DNA of 64,000 nt from Macrophomina tecta (Eukaryota; Ascomycota; Dothideomycetes; Botryosphaeriales; Botryosphaeriaceae): the NCBI GenBank assembly GCA_024180945.1, contig JAKSGN010000010.1, positions 372,001 through 436,000 of the forward strand, in the 5' to 3' direction. Positions 43,302 through 54,501 of this stretch are shown piece by piece. Both the position numbers and the translations under genes were made by a program. Position 1 is the first letter of the stretch, and every line of letters starts with the position of its first letter. Under the pieces are notes generated by a model. The model worked only from the letters and a program-made list of their open reading frames with translations. It made no database searches and had not been told where the DNA came from.

Positions 43302-43998
43302 TATTTCTTTTTCTTGCGGATTAGAGCTAGCGTTAGTATAGATAAGTATATTATTATTCTTTAGAATACGTAGTTTTATTTATAGCGTTCGGCCTCTTCT
43401 TCTTTAGATAGCTTTAATATTTTAACTAAGTAGGGCGTTCCTAGATTCTACGAGGCGAAGTAGAAGGGTTTACCGTTTCTAGGTTATTAGGCCTAGTACT
43501 AAGTATATTCCTTATATTTCGAAGCTGGTAGGATTGCGTAGGGGCGTCGTTTTCGGGTTTAAATATACGGCAAATTACTGAAATATCACATTTTTTAAAA
43601 ATAATTACTGAGATAGCCAAAAAATTACCGAGATATTAGGTTATGATATCTCAGTAATCTGCATAAAAAGCTGCTATGTATTAATACAAAAACCTTCCAT
43701 CTCGGTAATTATTTCGTAATTAATGCTATTTCGGTAAATAATAATTTACTTATTTACCCATATATCAGGTTTCTTAAATTGCGCACCGATTTCTTTATCG
43801 ATTATTATTAAACTTTTATATTAGCTTTTTAGTATAGTAAATAACGTATGTTATAAGTTTAATTATAATCGGGTAAGTAGTAAAAAAAATATAAAGGTTT
43901 AAAATTTACTAAGTTTATTAAGCAATTTACGACTATATTAGGTAAGAGTTCTTTAGTAAAATACAAAACTAGTTATAACAAAATAGAAGACCTATTAA

Positions 43999-46630
43999 TT
44001 ACGCAAGTTCATCCTCGCTTTCAGCAAGTTGTCCAGTTGGTACTAGGCGAATAGCTCGTTTTCTTGCGCTAGGGCGTATTTTTGGTGCGGAACGCTTTAA
44101 ATTACGCGAGGGGGGTGTAAAATAAAGCGTAGAATCGTCGCTTTGTTGACTAGACCCTAAGTCTTGGCTAAGTACTAGCGCAGAAAGCGTATTTTGGCTG
44201 GTATTTTGCGAAGTTTTACTAATTTGCTCTACTCCAGGCAAGGATTTTTCGTTTTGGTCGATTTCAGTGTTGTTTTGGCTAGGGATTTGCGCGTTTAAGC
44301 CAGATTCGCGTTGTTCCAAGGTAGATTCCTCTTGTGGTTGCGGAATTTTACTGATTTGCTCCACTCTAGGCCAAATTCCTTCGTTTTGGTTGATTTCAGA
44401 GTCGTTTTGCTCGGTTTCAGAAGCGTTTTGGTCGTCTAGTTCGGCTACTAGACCCTCCTGGTTGGTTTCTTGACTGGATTCTCCTGAAAGACTCTCTAGT
44501 TCGTTTATTTCGTCGGAAAAGCCGTGAAACTCGTCTGAAAATTCGTTGTTCTCGCTGGATTCTTCTGAAATACTCTCCTCTTGCTGTCTTCTAGCGATTT
44601 GATCGCGCCAGTAAACTGTATAAGGCCCCTGAATAGCGTTTCTTTGCTCCTCGCGCTGCTGGGCCTGCCGTAGTTGCTGATAGGTAGTTAAACGACGCTT
44701 ACGCGCGTTTTTTCGAGGCCTTCCAGGCCCCGTTTTAGCTGATTCAGCCGTAGTTAACTCAGTATCCACATCTGGGGATATTGAATTTACTGAAAATGGC
44801 CGTAAAAAGCGCGAGCTACGGTAGCATTCGTAGTAATTTGCGGCCAAATGACAGTCTCCAACGTAATCCAAAGCCCTATTACTAAAAGTAGTAATAAGAG
44901 CATGCGCATAGCGGCAAGGTATACGAAATTCTTAAAAATCAAGACAGGAACACGTCTTATTAGTAAGATCTACAATAAACTATATCCGTCCTTTAGTAGC
45001 AATTCCTAAACCATGTTCGCGGTTCGAAATTACTGCTATCCAGGTTCGTGACTATAAAACTTGCATTAGAATAATATGGTATAGGTAGAGTAAAATAGTG
45101 AAATACATACCTCTAGTAATTCTGCTTCGAACTTCGCCCAGGCCCAGTCTACAAGTGGATTTCGCATATGCTTCTAGCTATTATTTGCGAATTTTTGCAT
45201 AGTTAACAGCCAGATGCCTTCTAGTGCTAGTAATGTATACTATTTGCGAAACGGTAACCACATTAAATTACTGGATTCTGAGATATTTGACGTTGTTTGG
45301 CCAAACCTGGGATGTTCTATTAGGGTAGCGTATTTCGCCCATTGTGGGTAATTTAGTTAATATATTGCGCACCACGAGCATTAATAGCTCGAATTTGGTT
45401 AAGTTTTTGTTCAAAATCGAACTTATTAGTGGCAAAAACCAACTATAGAGTGTTTTAGTAATTTACTGAAAACCTCTACTTAAACTAGAATACGTACCTG
45501 TCGGAATAGCCATGCAACCGTATAATTACACTCTTTTGAGACGTTTTCAGCTAAATGTTGGCTACAATAATAATTATGAGCCAATGGAAATAGCTGCGAA
45601 ACTGCTGGAAGTAATCCTGATCCACGGTCGCTTATAAAAGCGAATCTGGTTGAATTAAGTACTAAATTTAGCCTAGTTTCGCGCTGAGAGATAGTAAAAT
45701 CGGCCTCAACTAGTGCGTTATCAGTAAACTGAAGAAAACTAAGCCATGATTGCTTATTCTCTAGGCCAGCACAGATTCCCCAGGTAATTGGCAGTATTTG
45801 GTTATTAGAATCGAGTATAGTAACCGCTAGAAGGTGACTTTCAGGCCCAACCTTCATATGCGCAGCGTCGATTAAGAGAAAATTTCGAAAATTTGTAATT
45901 ACTGCAGCGCATGTTGCATCTGGAGCAATAAATGCGTGTCTAATAATTAGTATATTACTAAAATACTTCGTTTATTACTTACTGAAAGGCCCTACTATCC
46001 GAATCTCGCGAAAATTGCGTTAATCCACCTCCATTTCCATGGTTTCGCTGGATTTCAGCAAGATAGGGCTTTTTAGTAAATTTCTAATTAGTAAGATTTA
46101 TCTATTTATTAATATCTTTTAGTAACTTACTTGAATTCGACGAATCATTTGTAAATTATCGCCAAAAACATCCCGCTTTATACTATCCCGTATACGCCAC
46201 GCTTGCTGGTAGTTAATTTGGACTCCGTAGTTCATTCTCTCAAATGTACGTATTAAATTCGGACGTATTTGGGGTTCTTCCTCAACCGTATTACGCTGGT
46301 GACTTGTTAAATAACGAATTGAGTGATTATATCGCCATTTTTGGTGCCGTTCCGGGTCATTGCAGGTGTGAAACACGAGCTTCTTAACCTGGAATTGATC
46401 TAGAATAATTTAGTAAATTAATAATCTTTTAAAAACGGAAAGCAGAATAGAAAATAAGCGGATTAAAAATAAAATAGTACTCTACCTCTTTTTTTACCAA
46501 TAAATAGGTGGAACTCGCAGTTATCTAAGCAGTACCATTGAGTTACCTGCTTATTTGATCGTGGAGCACGTTGCGCAGACTCTCCTCGATCAATAAGCCA
46601 CTTGCGCGCTGCTGCTCGTGCTTCTTCCAT
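43999..46630 (-). pseudogene. MULE transposase, left copy, truncated 5' end
   Basis: This is the minus-strand mirror of the right copy. It lacks the first 45 nt of the coding region because the arm stops at 46630, where the right copy's terminal repeat begins. The DDE region is present (LIDAAHMKVGPESHLL, ILPITWG, FISDRGSGLLPAVS). A SWIM zinc finger follows (CSCLDF...CRYAH), interrupted by TAA after DF. Its long C-terminal frame, 44871-43999, with an AT-hook-like GRPRKNARKRR and Glu/Gln-rich low complexity, is uninterrupted here, whereas in the right copy it is broken. The central part between about 45470 and 44990 carries several stops that are identical in both arms. Confidence 0.85.
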
Positions 46631-49600
46631 ACAGCAAATTACTGAAATGTCACATTTTTTAAAAATAATTACTGAGATAGCAAAAAAAATTACCGAAATA
46701 TTAGGTATGTATAATTCTTACTGAGATAGCAGGTCTTTAGTATTATGCACGAATTTTATTTTATTTAATACGCTTATAAATCTATAAAACCTTCCATCTC
46801 GGTAATTATTTCGTAATTAAAGCTATTTCGGTAAATAATAATTTACTTATTTACCCATCTATCAGGTTTCTTAAATTGCGCACCGATTTCTTTATCGATT
46901 ATTATAAAACTTTTATATTAGCTTTTTAGTATAGTAAGTAATGTATGTTATAAGTTTAATCATAATCAGGTAAGTAGTAAAAAAGATATAAAGGTTTAGA
47001 ATTTTCGTTTTTTCTAAGCGTTTACAGATAATCTATGTAAGAAGTATTTAGTAATATAAAAGATAAGAGTACGTAATAAAGATAAGAAACTACGCTAATT
47101 AAATTAATCGCGCAATAAAATTACGTCATAGAGAAAAATCGCGCAAATATTATTACTATATAATCCCCTATACATTCCTTACTATTAGTTTCGAAAATTA
47201 GCGGGAAAATGACTGAAATCCTCTCTTTTCAAGTTGGTTCTATCTTTTCTTCTATGGAAGAAGCACGAGCAGCAGCGCGCAAGTGGCTTATTGATCGAGG
47301 AGAGTCTGCGCAACGTGCTCCACGATCAAATAAGCAGGTAACTCAATGGTACTGCTTAGATAACTGCGAGTTCCACCTATTTATTGGTAAAAAAAGAGGT
47401 AGAGTACTATTTTATTTTTAATCCGCTTATTTTCTATTCTGCTTTCCGTTTTTAAAAGATTATTAATTTACTAAATTATTCTAGATCAATTCCAGGTTAA
47501 GAAGCTCGTGTTTCACACCTGCAATGACCCGGAACGGCACCAAAAATGGCGATATAATCACTCAATTCGTTATTTAACAAGTCACCAGCGTAATACGGTT
47601 GAGGAAGAACCCCAAATACGTCCGAATTTAATACGTACATTTGAGAGAATGAACTACGGAGTCCAAATTAACTACCAGCAAGCGTGGCGTATACGGGATA
47701 GTATAAAGCGGGATGTTTTTGGCGATAATTTACAAATGATTCGTCGAATTCAAGTAAGTTACTAAAAGATATTAATAAATAGATAAATCTTACTAATTAG
47801 AAATTTACTAAAAAGCCCTATCTTGCTGAAATCCAGCGAAACCATGGAAATGGAGGTGGATTAACGCAATTTTCGCGAGATTCGGATAGTAGGGCCTTTC
47901 AGTAAGTAATAAACGAAGTATTTTAGTAATATACTAATTATTAGACACGCATTTATTGCTCCAGATGCAACATGCGCTGCAGTAATTACAAATTTTCGAA
48001 ATTTTCTCTTAATCGACGCTGCGCATATGAAGGTTGGGCCTGAAAGTCACCTTCTAGCGGTTACTATACTCGATTCTAATAACCAAATACTGCCAATTAC
48101 CTGGGGAATCTGTGCTGGCCTAGAGAATAAGCAATCATGGCTTAGTTTTCTTCAGTTTACTGATAACGCACTAGTTGAGGCCGATTTTACTATCTCTCAG
48201 CGCGAAACTAGGCTAAATTTAGTACTTAATTCAACCAGATTCGCTTTTATAAGCGACCGTGGATCAGGATTACTTCCAGCAGTTTCGCAGCTATTTCCAT
48301 TGGCTCATAATTATTATTGTAGCCAACATTTAGCTGAAAACGTCTCAAAAGAGTGTAATTATACGGTTGCATGGCTATTCCGACAGGTACGTATTCTAGT
48401 TTAAGTAGAGGTTTTCAGTAAATTACTAAAACACTCTATAGTTGGTTTTTGCCACTAATAAGTTCGATTTTGAACAAAAACTTAACCAAATTCGAGCTAT
48501 TAATGCTCGTGGTGCGCAATATATTAACTAAATTACCCACAATGGGCGAAATACGCTACCCTAATAGAACATCCCAGGTTTGGCCAAACAACGTCAAATA
48601 TCTCAGAATCCAGTAATTTAATGTGGTTACCGTTTCGCAAATAGTATACATTACTAGCACTAGAAGGCATCTGGCTGTTAACTATGCAAAAATTCGCAAA
48701 TAATAGCTAGAAGCATATGCGAAATCCACTTGTAGACTGGGCCTGGGCGAAGTTCGAAGCAGAATTACTAGAGGTATGTATTTCACTATTTTACTCTACC
48801 TATACCATATTATTCTAATGCAAGTTTTATAGTCACGAACCTGGATAGCAGTAATTTCGAACCGCGAACATGGTTTAGGAATTGCTACTAAAGGACGGAT
48901 ATAGTTTATTGTAGATCTTACTAATAAGACGTGTTCCTGTCTTGATTTTTAAGAATTTCGTATACCTTGCCGCTATGCGCATGCTCTTATTACTACTTTT
49001 AGTAATAGGGCTTTGGATTACGTTGGAGACTGTCATTTGGCCGCAAATTACTACGAATGCTACCGTAGCTCGCGCTTTTTACGGCCATTTTCAGTAAATT
49101 CAATATCCCCAGATGTGGATACTGAGTTAACTACGGCTGAATCAGCTAAAACGGGGCCTGGAAGGCCTCGAAAAAACGCGCGTAAGCGTCGTTTAACTAC
49201 CTATCAGCAACTACGGCAGGCCCAGCAGCGCGAGGAGCAAAGAAACGCTATTCAGGGGCCTTATACAGTTTACTGGCGCGATCAAATCGCTAGAAGACAG
49301 CAAGAGGAGAGTATTTCAGAAGAATCCAGCGAGAACAACGAATTTTCAGACGAGTTTCACGGCTTTTCCGACGAAATAAACGAACTAGAGAGTCTTTCAG
49401 GAGAATCCAGTCAAGAAACCAACCAGGAGGGTCTAGTAGCCGAACTAGACGACCAAAACGCTTCTGAAACCGAGCAAAACGACTCTGAAATCAACCAAAA
49501 CGAAGGAATTTGGCCTAGAGTGGAGCAAATCAGTAAAATTCCGCAACCACAAGAGGAATCTACCTTGGAACAACGCGAATCTGGCTTAAACGAAATCCCG

Positions 49601-50287
49601 CAAAACAACCAAAACGAAAAATGAAATTGCCTGGAGTAGAGCAAATTAGTAAAACTTCGCAAAATACCAGCCAAAATACGCTTTCTGCGCTAGTACTTAG
49701 CCAAGACTTAGGGTCTAGTCAACAAAGCGACGATTCTACGCCCTCGCGTAATTTAAAGCGTTCCGCACCAAAAATACGCCCTAGCGCAAGAAAACGAGCT
49801 ATTCGCCTAGTACCAACTGGACAACTTGCTGAAAAGCGAGGATGAACTTGCGTAATTAATAGGTCTTCTATTTTGTTATAACTAGTTTTGTATTTTACTA
49901 AAGAACTCTTACCTAATATAGTCGTAAATTGCTTAATAAACTTAGTAAATTTTAAACCTTTATATTTTTTTTACTACTTACCCGATTATAATTAAACTTA
50001 TAACATACGTTATTTACTATACTAAAAAGCTAATATAAAAGTTTAATAATAATCGATAAAGAAATCGGTGCGCAATTTAAGAAACCTGATATATGGGTAA
50101 ATAAGTAAATTATTATTTACCGAAATAGCATTAATTACGAAATAATTACCGAGATGGAAGGTTTTTGTATTAATACATAGCAGCTTTTTATGCAGATTAC
50201 TGAGATATCATAACCTAATATCTCGGTAATTTTTTGGCTATCTCAGTAATTATTTTTAAAAAATGTGATATTTCAGTAATTTGCCGT
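46631..50287 (+). mobile_element. MULE (Hop-like), right copy, about 3.66 kb
   Basis: Terminal inverted repeats of some 300 bp begin ACAGCAAATTACTGAAAT on the left and end ATTTCAGTAATTTGCCGT on the right. Inside the repeats, TTATTTACC and TACCGAAATA blocks recur. The element is AT-rich throughout. The 5' side abuts the truncated inverted copy directly, and no target duplication is visible. Confidence 0.85.
47209..49848 (+). pseudogene. MULE transposase, right copy, with stops
   Basis: Exons can be followed at 47209-47398, 47485-47753, 47801-47901 and 47945-48386, with in-phase GT-AG introns of 86, 47 and 43 nt. Exon 1 encodes a FAR1-like N-terminus (FSSMEEARAAARKWLIDRG, WYCLDNCEFHLF). Then come KPYLAEIQRNHGNGGGL, LIDAAHMKVGPESHLL (first Asp) and FISDRGSGLLPAVS (second Asp), typical of MULE transposases. 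Beyond 48386 the frame contains several stops (for example after LPFRK). A SWIM finger and the C-terminal GRPRKNARKRR frame (49013-49624) follow. A deletion there brings a stop after NQNEK, and the tail is displaced to 49621-49848. The copy cannot encode a full transposase. Confidence 0.85.
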
Positions 50288-50290
50288 GTA

Positions 50291-51794
50291 TGAATTATCA
50301 CCACTATCGCCTCTTGTCTTTGAAGGAAAGCACTTACGATCTTCAGCCTACTAGGCGACTCCATCAAAGCTTGAAAAATCATAAAGCAGTCTGCTACACA
50401 GGAGCAGGTAGTTGAGATAGACCCGCACCTTTTCTCGGTCGCCCGGATCCCCCCTCGAAAATCGAACAGAGCCGGCCTGGTTGAGGTATCGGTTTCCATA
50501 CCCAGTGGCAGTCTTAATCTTATGCTGTTCTGGTATGGTCGACGTATGAATGGAGAGCTAAAAAGAAGGAATGCGCTCGGAAAAAATGATCTCACCTCTA
50601 CCTTGGTGCCCTAGATCTTTCAGGTTCCATACAGCCGGAGGATCATGAATACCCACTGAAAATATATTTGGGGCTCCGTCAACAAATTAGATGGCGAAGA
50701 GCTTTTCGGGGAGATCGCGCCCGCGCATCCGCAGCTTCGAAAAACCTTCATGCCCGTACACGAGCCACGGACGGGAGCGCCCTCCTGCATTGAGTTTGTG
50801 TCATATTTCTATTGCTAATGGCTTTACCAAAGAAAAGAAAATGGTGTGCATGGTACGCTTGGCTTATGTTCAAGGGATGCAGGGATTGGGTCGGACGACG
50901 GCTTGGAGGGAACTCGCAGGAAATAAGACACGATAGTCCCCATCAGCCCGCGCTCGGTAGGTTGAAGGTCCACAAAGACAGATTGAGTCGTGCTGCGGCA
51001 AGCATGCCGCGGACACCTAATATGCGCTGAAGCAGGCTTCACCGATATTTCTCCATCATAATGATTCATCTGGCTACTTTCAGATATGTGACTTCGGCAG
51101 GATGTGTGCATACGGGCGGAGCCATGCATGTAGGCGGTCCGAGTTTGTTACGACGCAAGCGCCAGGGACTAGCTATCGCATTGTAGCACTGTCTATGCCC
51201 GGCAGCATATGTGGGTAGATATGTGCCGGCTGAGCGAGGGACTGTGCCCGGTCAGCGAATGAGAGCTGTGTCGGCGAAGTAGGCGAGAACAGATGCAACG
51301 CCCATGTGATCAGGGCGACACGCCCATGACAGATATTGCGCTCAATAGCAGGCTTTAGATCAAATGAATGATAGGCCCGGAAACCTCCCCTCACAAGCGA
51401 AAGCGATGACGAGCTGCATTCGTATCTGAAGAGGCTCAAGACAGTCTTCGGTACGCTTTTCAGCCGTGGTAATCACTTTTGGGGCGACAGGCCCGGCATG
51501 GTCTTGCCGAAATTATGGTGAGTGATGGTCCAGAAATTCTTCAGGAATGCTTGGCTGTCGCAGAGGCGACCACTAACCCGAAGGGGGACCGGGCATGGAT
51601 AGTCGCCAGGTCACATTGACAGAACCAGCCACTGCTCTTAGTTCATCGCTGATTTGCACCGGCCTGCCACTCAAGAGCGGTCTTCCATATATGGCTCACG
51701 TCAGACCGTGCGCAAATGCCAGTTCCGTTGCAGACTTTGATGCCATCTTTGTTGTTCAAGCCACTGTTGCACCTGCTATCTACCTTACCTATGT
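50291..51794. other. 1.5-kb stretch right of the MULE palindrome
   Basis: GC content returns to normal abruptly. Open frames on both strands are not recognised; none is supported. Confidence 0.4.
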
Positions 51795-52148
51795 CAATTT
51801 TGGAAGGCGTTTGGCATTACGAATAATTCCGTCCAGGATCTTGACCTTTCCCGAGATTTGTACGGGTTCCAGAGGGGCATGTTCGCAGCGATGGCAAAGA
51901 ACAAGGACCATGCGCTTGAGGGTTCGCTCGTAACAATCACTCCCAGCGCAGCTGAATATTTGCTAACGTGTTTCCTTGACGCAGGACCTAGTGCCACCAC
52001 TCTTCAGACAACAGGCGAGCGAGCTTCCAAATGGCGACATCACCACAACGACATGAAGATACAGATTCAAACCCGACCAAACCACATAGCTTTAGAATAT
52101 CGGAGAAGGAAAAGCCACCGAGTCTTTGCGGGTATGTGGAGACTTTAG
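51795..52148 (+). CDS. Coding fragment of an unrecognised gene
   Basis: The plus-strand frame reads QFWKAFGITNNSVQDLDL, then SRDLYGFQRGMFAAMAKNK and HALEGSLVTITPSAAEYL, and ends at TAG 52146-52148. The first 60 residues have the look of a conserved domain. No ATG precedes the conserved part, so this is probably an internal or last exon; an acceptor may lie just upstream near 51780-51790. The tail (TLQTTGERASKWRHHH onward) is less convincing. No family is recognised, and the gene may be decayed. Confidence 0.4.
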   Translation, partial: QFWKAFGITNNSVQDLDLSRDLYGFQRGMFAAMAKNKDHALEGSLVTITPSAAEYLLTCFLDAGPSATTLQTTGERASKWRHHHNDMKIQIQTRPNHIALEYRRRKSHRVFAGMWRL

Positions 52149-53619
52149 CGCGAGTTATTTAGGTGGCAGCGCGACAGCAAACGGACTTCGTTGAAAGCCC
52201 TTGGCGCAACACAGGTCGTGCATATGCTTCTGCCGGTTGGCCGAAAATCAGGTGCAACAATGGTTTCAGAGCTCTTCCGATAATATTGGTAGACAGTAAT
52301 TCAACTATTCACTGCTATTTTGGACGCCACATCTCGGCAGGGACACACGCGCATATTCAACAGCGCGGTCTCGATTCCCTACTTGTCACTGAGCCTAGAG
52401 ATTATCCAACAAATCCCAAGAGCTGGAGCTGATCGTTTGCCCAGTCAAGCGTGTCATGGGACGCCACACGGGGAAGTCAGGAAAGGGGGAGAGCAGGAAA
52501 AAATGTGGATTGAATTTAGTCTGAATCGCATCCGACTAGATGCGTGAAGCTACAACTCTTGCTACACGGAATCTCGCGTAGCTTCAGGAGAAAAGGCCCG
52601 GATCAATGTGCTGAAGCGCAAGATTGCTCGCTTCCGCATGCGCTCATACCGCTATGGTGTCGGTCTGTCGTGGTTGTGCCAGGGTCCTCGCTCGATTGTC
52701 AGTACGCTGGCCTGTAGAGAGGAGGTGGCTGTTAAGCATGCCAATGCTGGGGCCTGGGGCTTTGCCTGCCAATCAATGTCGCGGGAAGCGGGACATGAGA
52801 TTCCAAATCCTGCGGAGTCAAGCGTTTAGACAAGATAAAAACACGGCCCTATTGCCGCGAAAGCGGCACATGACTGTGATCCGGCGCCGCCGTTGATCGT
52901 CGCTGCAGCATAGACACATCATGACAGCCTCCTCACCTCATATCACTTCGTGATGGTGCTTTTGGATGTAACCCGATGTGGAGGTCCCGTGTCGCAAGCG
53001 CTTGCGGCATGCTGGGCTTAATTGGTGTTGTGGGTTCTATGCCAGTTATGAAGGAGAGGACTGGTTGCATAATGAGTAATGAAAAGGCCGTAGAAGTTAT
53101 ATTGAGGGATCTGTAATCGTGGCGGAAGTGCGGCAATGGCAGAGCAACACTGTCCATGCTCTTAGTGATCGAACGACTTCAACAATCATACGAATTGCTT
53201 GGGTAAGACGCAACGAGATTATGTCTGAAAATACAAGGCTATTGCGGCGCGATCTTTTGTGACGTTATGAATTGTGCGATTTATCTACAGATATAACGCC
53301 GAGTCCCCAAAGTTGCGCCTCTACTGCTTGAGACCACGAGAGGTTATGCCCAGAAAAGAAGAGAAAGGAAAGGAAAAGAGACGAAAAAAATGGAAATGGT
53401 GTCGTATGCCTAGATTAAACTCGTCGTAACCTCTTCGAAGGACGCTGTTCTCTGTCGCCAGACTACTCTGTAGCTCTGCGGACACCTCGAGCGGCAATCC
53501 GAGCGCTGCGTCTCGATGGCGGCAACTCTGTTCGCCTTCTTATTACTGGAGCTGGATTTGTTCGCATCGCGTAGTCATATGACGGAACCGGAGTTTCTGG
53601 CGGAGGGGTGAGCATTGCA
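52149..53619. other. 1.5-kb stretch without a supported gene
   Basis: Several frames exist, but none has a known motif. A purine-rich AGAAAGGAAAGG tract lies near 53360-53390. Confidence 0.4.
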
Positions 53620-54501
53620 TCAATGGTCTGTTTCCGGCTCATGCATCCAGGTGTCGCCGGGAACATCGTCCCAGTCTTCATCCCAAATGAAACTCTCCTG
53701 CCAAAATCGCTTGATGTTGCAGTACGCGAGCATGTTGATGTCGACGCCTTCCAGCGTGCATCTCTTGTGGAATATCTCGAACCTGAGCCAAACGCATTCC
53801 TGGGAGAGCTGGTAGACGAACTGCGGGCAAGTGCGCGAGGCGTCGGGATTCCGGGCGGTGTGTGTCTGCGCGACGATGTCCTGAGGGATAACGCGTGTCT
53901 TTGCCGCTGCTTTGGTCTCGGCCGTATGACCGAAGATGTTGAAGGGCTGCCGCTGCTTCTCGGGCTCGGGTTCGGGCGTGGGTTGGCGCGACGGCACGAC
54001 TGGACTTTCGTGCGGCCATAGGCCCCATAGGCAGGGCGACAGCCATTCCGTGGATCATCTTGCTCATCCACTGGCCACATACAGTCCCAGCTATCCTCCC
54101 AGATGCTTTGCTCAAATCTGTTGTCTGCGGGAACAGCGGGAAGTTCTTGCGAGTGCGACCTGTTAGAGGGAGCGCAAGCTGACACGCTGTTCCTCGCGCC
54201 TCACTTGGTCTAAAAATTGACGGTACGGCATGGAAGAAGCATTGCTATCGGGATTCTTCCGCGAGGTATTAGGCGGCTGATATGGTGGCGGTTCAGCGTG
54301 CTCTGCTCGGAAATGTCCGCTCAGAAGCTCGCCGGATATGTGGACGGATGGCATTGTGGATGCAGGTCGGATGACCGTAGACTGTTGAAGGTGAGAAATA
54401 TGGGCAGTATCGCCCCTTTGAGATGGCTTGGTGGGTTGTTGAACTTCGTTGTTGCAGCCTGGCGGCTCTGCGTCGGCTCGGACCGCGCTGCCGAGACGTT
54501 G
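53620..54501 (-). pseudogene. Unrecognised gene, frame-disrupted, 5' side hit by a transposon
   Basis: Minus-strand coding pieces occur in three frames. The first, near 54500-54170, includes EPPPYQPPNTSRKN and MPYRQFLDQVRREEQR. The next, 54185-54080, includes NRFEQSIWEDSWDCMW. The last, 53997-53620, includes TCPQFVYQLSQECVWLRFEI, CTLEGVDINMLAYCNIKRFW and IWDEDWDDVPGDTW, ending at a stop at 53620. The last piece looks like a conserved domain, but I do not recognise it. Between pieces there must be short introns or indels that I could not settle. The 5' direction runs straight into the terminal repeat of the Tc1/mariner relic at 54502, so the gene's beginning was probably cut off by that insertion. 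Confidence 0.4.

Larger units (their letters stand above)
40335..43563 (-). mobile_element. AT-rich, decayed LINE, split by a Fot1/pogo-like element
   Basis: Minus-strand pieces flank the transposon at 41452-43301. The left piece (41449 to 40335) encodes the end of a LINE polyprotein: RNase H text KIHGNERADYLAKEAT, then CPCSNNAKQTPKHLFLEC (zinc knuckle) and a stop at 40585-40587. A tail of seven AACAAT units (about 40335-40380) marks the 3' end, as in I-like elements with simple-repeat tails. The right piece (43563-43304) is AT-rich and full of stops. TpA-rich decay fits RIP. It is a different family from the LINE at 16738-17594, though both carry RNase H and a knuckle. Confidence 0.7.
43567..50287. 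repeat. 6.7-kb inverted duplication of a MULE
   Basis: Left arm 43567-46630 and right arm 47254-50287 are near-identical reverse complements. Encoded segments at 44871-43999, 45857-45480 and 46376-46119 recur at 49013-49624, 48027-48404 and 47508-47765. The arms differ mainly by small deletions near 49590-49740 in the right arm. The 623-bp spacer holds the 5' terminal repeat of the right copy. No target duplication is found at the outer edges. Confidence 0.95.

Noticed and set aside
43567..50287. Target-site duplication around the MULE palindrome
   Set aside because: Left flank (TTTAAATAT) and right flank (GTATGAATT) do not match over 8-10 bp; likewise for the right copy alone.
28860..53310. 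TAACGCCGAGTCCCC occurs near 28863 and again near 53294
   Set aside because: A 15-bp match is expected by chance about once or twice in 64 kb, and the flanks do not align.
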